Source: Mycobacterium sp. M26 (lineage in GTDB: Bacteria; Actinomycetota; Actinomycetes; Mycobacteriales; Mycobacteriaceae). From it: DNA of 64,000 nt. This document shows, in pieces, positions 62,295 to 64,000 of this stretch. Location: NCBI RefSeq assembly GCF_001494595.1, contig NZ_LN929908.1:310001-374000 (forward strand), read 5' to 3'. Each line of letters begins with the position of its first letter. Positions within the stretch are counted from its first letter, which is position 1. A program made the position numbers and the translations under genes. Under the pieces are notes generated by a model. It did no database searches and was not told the DNA's origin. It was given only the letters and a program-made list of their open reading frames with translations.

Positions 62295-62705
62295 GTGCCG
62301 ACCGGCAGGGTGAAGTGGTACGACGCCGAGAAGGGATTCGGCTTCCTGTCCCAGGAGGACGGTGAGGACGTCTACGTGCGTTCCTCGGCGCTGCCGGAGG
62401 GCGTGGAAGGTCTCAAAGCCGGCCAGAAGGTGGAGTTCGGGGTGGCCTCCGGCCGCCGCGGCCCACAGGCGTTGAGCGTCAAGCTGATCGATCCGCCGCC
62501 GAGCATCACCCGGACCCGCCGGGAGGCCGCCGCCGTCGAGCGCAAGCACTCGCCCGACGAGCTGCACGGGATGGTTGAGGACATGATCACCCTGCTCGAG
62601 GGCGCGGTACAGCCGGAGCTGCGCAAGGGGCGCTACCCCGACCGCAAGGTGGCCCGCCGGGTCTCCGAGGTGGTCAAGGCCGTCGCGCGGGAGCTCGACG
62701 CGTAG
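62295..62705 (+). CDS. cspB: Cold-shock-domain protein CspB (Rv0871-like)
   Basis: 136 residues from GTG 62295, with GGTGAG five bases upstream; a GTG at 62286 would add three residues. The cold-shock domain (1-68) has the RNA-binding motifs [20 protein letters not shown] and [10 protein letters not shown] charged C-terminal extension of about 65 residues ([16 protein letters not shown]..., [11 protein letters not shown]) distinguishes it from the 67-residue CspA type and is typical of mycobacterial CspB. Presumed RNA chaperone. The 5' leader from 62150 holds a small GC hairpin (62231-62252). Confidence 0.92.
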   Translation: MPTGRVKWYDAEKGFGFLSQEDGEDVYVRSSALPEGVEGLKAGQKVEFGVASGRRGPQALSVKLIDPPPSITRTRREAAAVERKHSPDELHGMVEDMITLLEGAVQPELRKGRYPDRKVARRVSEVVKAVARELDA

Positions 62706-62744
62706 CACCGCTTCACGGTCGGTGAAGTAGGGAACACTGGTTGC

Positions 62745-63749
62745 GTGGGTGCCTACGTGGCCGGCGACGGCGAGTTCAAGCGCGATACCAACTACATCAC
62801 CACGCGGATCACCGCAGACGGCGCCGACGGTTACCCCGTTGAGCCCGGGCGCTACCGGTTGATCGTCGCCAGGGCCTGCCCGTGGGCCAACCGCGCGATC
62901 ATCGTGCGGCGGCTGCTCGGTCTGGAAGACGTACTTTCGATCGGGTTCTGCGGTCCGACGCACGACCAGCGCAGCTGGACCTTCGATCTGGACCCGGGCG
63001 GGGTGGACCCGGTGCTGAAGATTCCCCGGTTGCAGGACGCGTACTTCGCGCGTGATCGGCACTACCCGAAGGGCATCACGGTGCCCGCCATCGTCGAGGT
63101 GGCCACCGGCGAGGTCGTCACGAATGACTTCGCCCGGATGACGCTGGACTTCTCCACCGAATGGAGTGCCTACCATCGCGACGGCGCACCACAGCTCTAC
63201 CCCGAGCCGTTGCGCGCCGAGATCGACGAGGTGGCCCAGCGGATATACACCGAGGTCAACAACGGCGTGTACCGCTGCGGTTTCGCCGGCTCACAGGACG
63301 CCTACGAGAAGGCCTACGACCGGCTGTTCACCGCCCTCGACTGGCTCACCGAGCGGTTGTCCGGTCAGCGCTACCTGGTGGGGGACACCATCACCGAGGC
63401 CGACGTGCGGCTGTTCACCACGTTGGCGCGCTTCGATCCGGTGTATCACGGCCACTTCAAATGCAACCGCACCAAGCTGTCGGAGATGCCGGTGCTGTGG
63501 GCCTATGCGCGCGATCTCTTCGCGACGCCGGGCTTCGGTGACACCATCGATTTCGTGCAGATCAAGCAGCACTACTACATCGTGCACTCCGACATTAACC
63601 CCACGGGGGTCGTGCCGAAGGGGCCTGATCTGAGCTCGTGGCTGACGCCGCACGGCCGAGAAGCCTTGGGCGGCAGACCGTTCGGCGACGGCACGCCGCC
63701 GGGGCCCACCCGCGACGGCGAGCGGGTGCCCACCGGTCACGGCGTGTGA
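62745..63749 (+). CDS. Glutathionyl-hydroquinone reductase-like (ECM4/YqjG-type) GST-family protein
   Basis: 334 residues from GTG. The thioredoxin-like domain has the active-site Cys in ARACPWANRAII at about residue 44, then FDLDPGGVDPVLKIPRL and an NNGVYRCGFA C-terminal domain motif, as in xi-class GSTs that reduce glutathionyl- or mycothiolyl-hydroquinones. Mycobacteria have mycothiol instead of glutathione, so the thiol partner is probably mycothiol. The C-terminal 35 residues are Gly/Pro-rich. Fits detoxification of quinone conjugates. Confidence 0.9.
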   Translation: MGAYVAGDGEFKRDTNYITTRITADGADGYPVEPGRYRLIVARACPWANRAIIVRRLLGLEDVLSIGFCGPTHDQRSWTFDLDPGGVDPVLKIPRLQDAYFARDRHYPKGITVPAIVEVATGEVVTNDFARMTLDFSTEWSAYHRDGAPQLYPEPLRAEIDEVAQRIYTEVNNGVYRCGFAGSQDAYEKAYDRLFTALDWLTERLSGQRYLVGDTITEADVRLFTTLARFDPVYHGHFKCNRTKLSEMPVLWAYARDLFATPGFGDTIDFVQIKQHYYIVHSDINPTGVVPKGPDLSSWLTPHGREALGGRPFGDGTPPGPTRDGERVPTGHGV

Positions 63750-63804
63750 ACGTCGAACTTGTTGTCGAGAACTCCGCCGGTTGTCGCCAATAAGTCGACG
63801 TTCA
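63747..63804. terminator. Long imperfect inverted repeat between convergent stops
   Basis: TGAACGTCGAACTTGTTG is mirrored by a block ending AATAAGTCGACGTTCA, about 20 bases per arm with one bulge and two weak positions, around a 17-base loop. The arms start at the GST stop codon and end next to the DUF559 stop. It would fold in either transcript as a bidirectional terminator. Confidence 0.55.
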
Positions 63805-64000
63805 TCAGACCGGTGCCCCGGCTGCGCGCAGGGCGGCGAGAATCCGGGCAATCACCACGTCGGGTCGGTTCATTAGCAGGTCGGCGCTGACCCGAATGAT
63901 CCGCCAACCCAGCGCCTCCAAGCCCGCCGTGCGGTCGATATCCCATGCGCGTTGCTTCGGATCGGTCCAGTGATGTGCGCCGTCGAACTCGACACCGACA
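63805..64000 (-). CDS. DUF559 / very-short-patch-repair-endonuclease-like protein, C-terminal part (5' end outside window)
   Basis: The last 65 residues are visible. VEFDGAHHWTDPKQRAWDIDRTAGLEALGWRIIRV carries the PD-(D/E)xK nuclease elements (an EFDG acidic strand and a W-D-x-D-R-T helix) of the DUF559 family; a helix NRPDVVIARILAAL ends it. In mycobacteria such proteins are often fused to an N-terminal winged-helix (AbiEi-like) domain, which cannot be seen here. Function is not established; nuclease activity is inferred. Confidence 0.85.
   Translation of the reverse strand, partial: VGVEFDGAHHWTDPKQRAWDIDRTAGLEALGWRIIRVSADLLMNRPDVVIARILAALRAAGAPV

Overview
The window reads as chromosome of a Mycolicibacterium-type (rapid-grower-like) mycobacterium. 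The evidence is uniformly GC-rich coding sequence, many GTG starts and ATGA/GTGA gene overlaps, F420-dependent enzymes, a mycothiol-type DinB enzyme, a 13E12-family gene, a secreted PE-PPE-domain protein, and a right half that follows the order of the M. tuberculosis Rv0854-Rv0871 block (far, aminotransferase, fadA, fadB, XPB helicase, moaC-mog-moaE, rpfA, moaD-moaA, YccF protein, cspB). No tRNA, rRNA, CRISPR array or insertion sequence was seen. The window opens in the 3' end of a GntR/FadR-type regulator and closes in the 3' part of a DUF559 gene.

Bases 314-33475 are an accessory catabolic island built of CoA-ester chemistry. It has four of the window's five AMP-forming acyl-CoA synthetases, five crotonase-fold proteins, a hotdog thioesterase, a thiolase, an SDR, two Amidohydro_2 proteins, an acyl-CoA dehydrogenase pair, a CaiB-type CoA transferase with an Ltp-type thiolase, an aldehyde dehydrogenase, a cytochrome P450, a Baeyer-Villiger-like flavoprotein, an alpha/beta hydrolase, two SnoaL-like proteins, an ecdysteroid-kinase-like protein, two F420-dependent LLM oxidoreductases and an orphan carboxyltransferase. 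Genes are packed into divergent operons. Most of the divergent promoters carry variants of one palindrome, ACTGTAA-N3-TTACAGT (at 7855, 11498, 12402, 21790, 24578, 32417), one of them between a TetR gene and the divergent SDR. I infer a single TetR-controlled regulon for an unidentified hydrophobic carboxylic or ketonic substrate (steroid, terpenoid or alicyclic). A second TetR (27795-28403) flanks a small kinase/SnoaL/LLM operon.

Bases 33476-38445 are mixed: a 13E12-type DUF222/HNH gene whose start codon lies in a near-perfect mycobacterial LexA box, an OYE-type reductase, a DUF2834 membrane protein divergent from a TetR gene with two palindromic operators, a SnoaL protein, a hypothetical and a UBP-type zinc-finger protein.

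Bases 38446-64000 are mostly conserved core: two SRPBCC proteins around a Far-type CoA transferase, an aminotransferase, fadA-fadB ending in a 43-bp perfect hairpin, then an insert relative to M. tuberculosis (acyl-CoA synthetase, amidase, PPOX protein with an exact 102-bp in-frame duplication, LLM enzyme, DUF35-Ltp pair, PE-PPE serine hydrolase). Next come XPB and its partner, the molybdopterin genes, and rpfA with a c-di-AMP (ydaO-type) riboswitch leader and a CRP-like site upstream. YccF, cspB, a glutathionyl-hydroquinone-reductase-like protein and DUF559 end the window.
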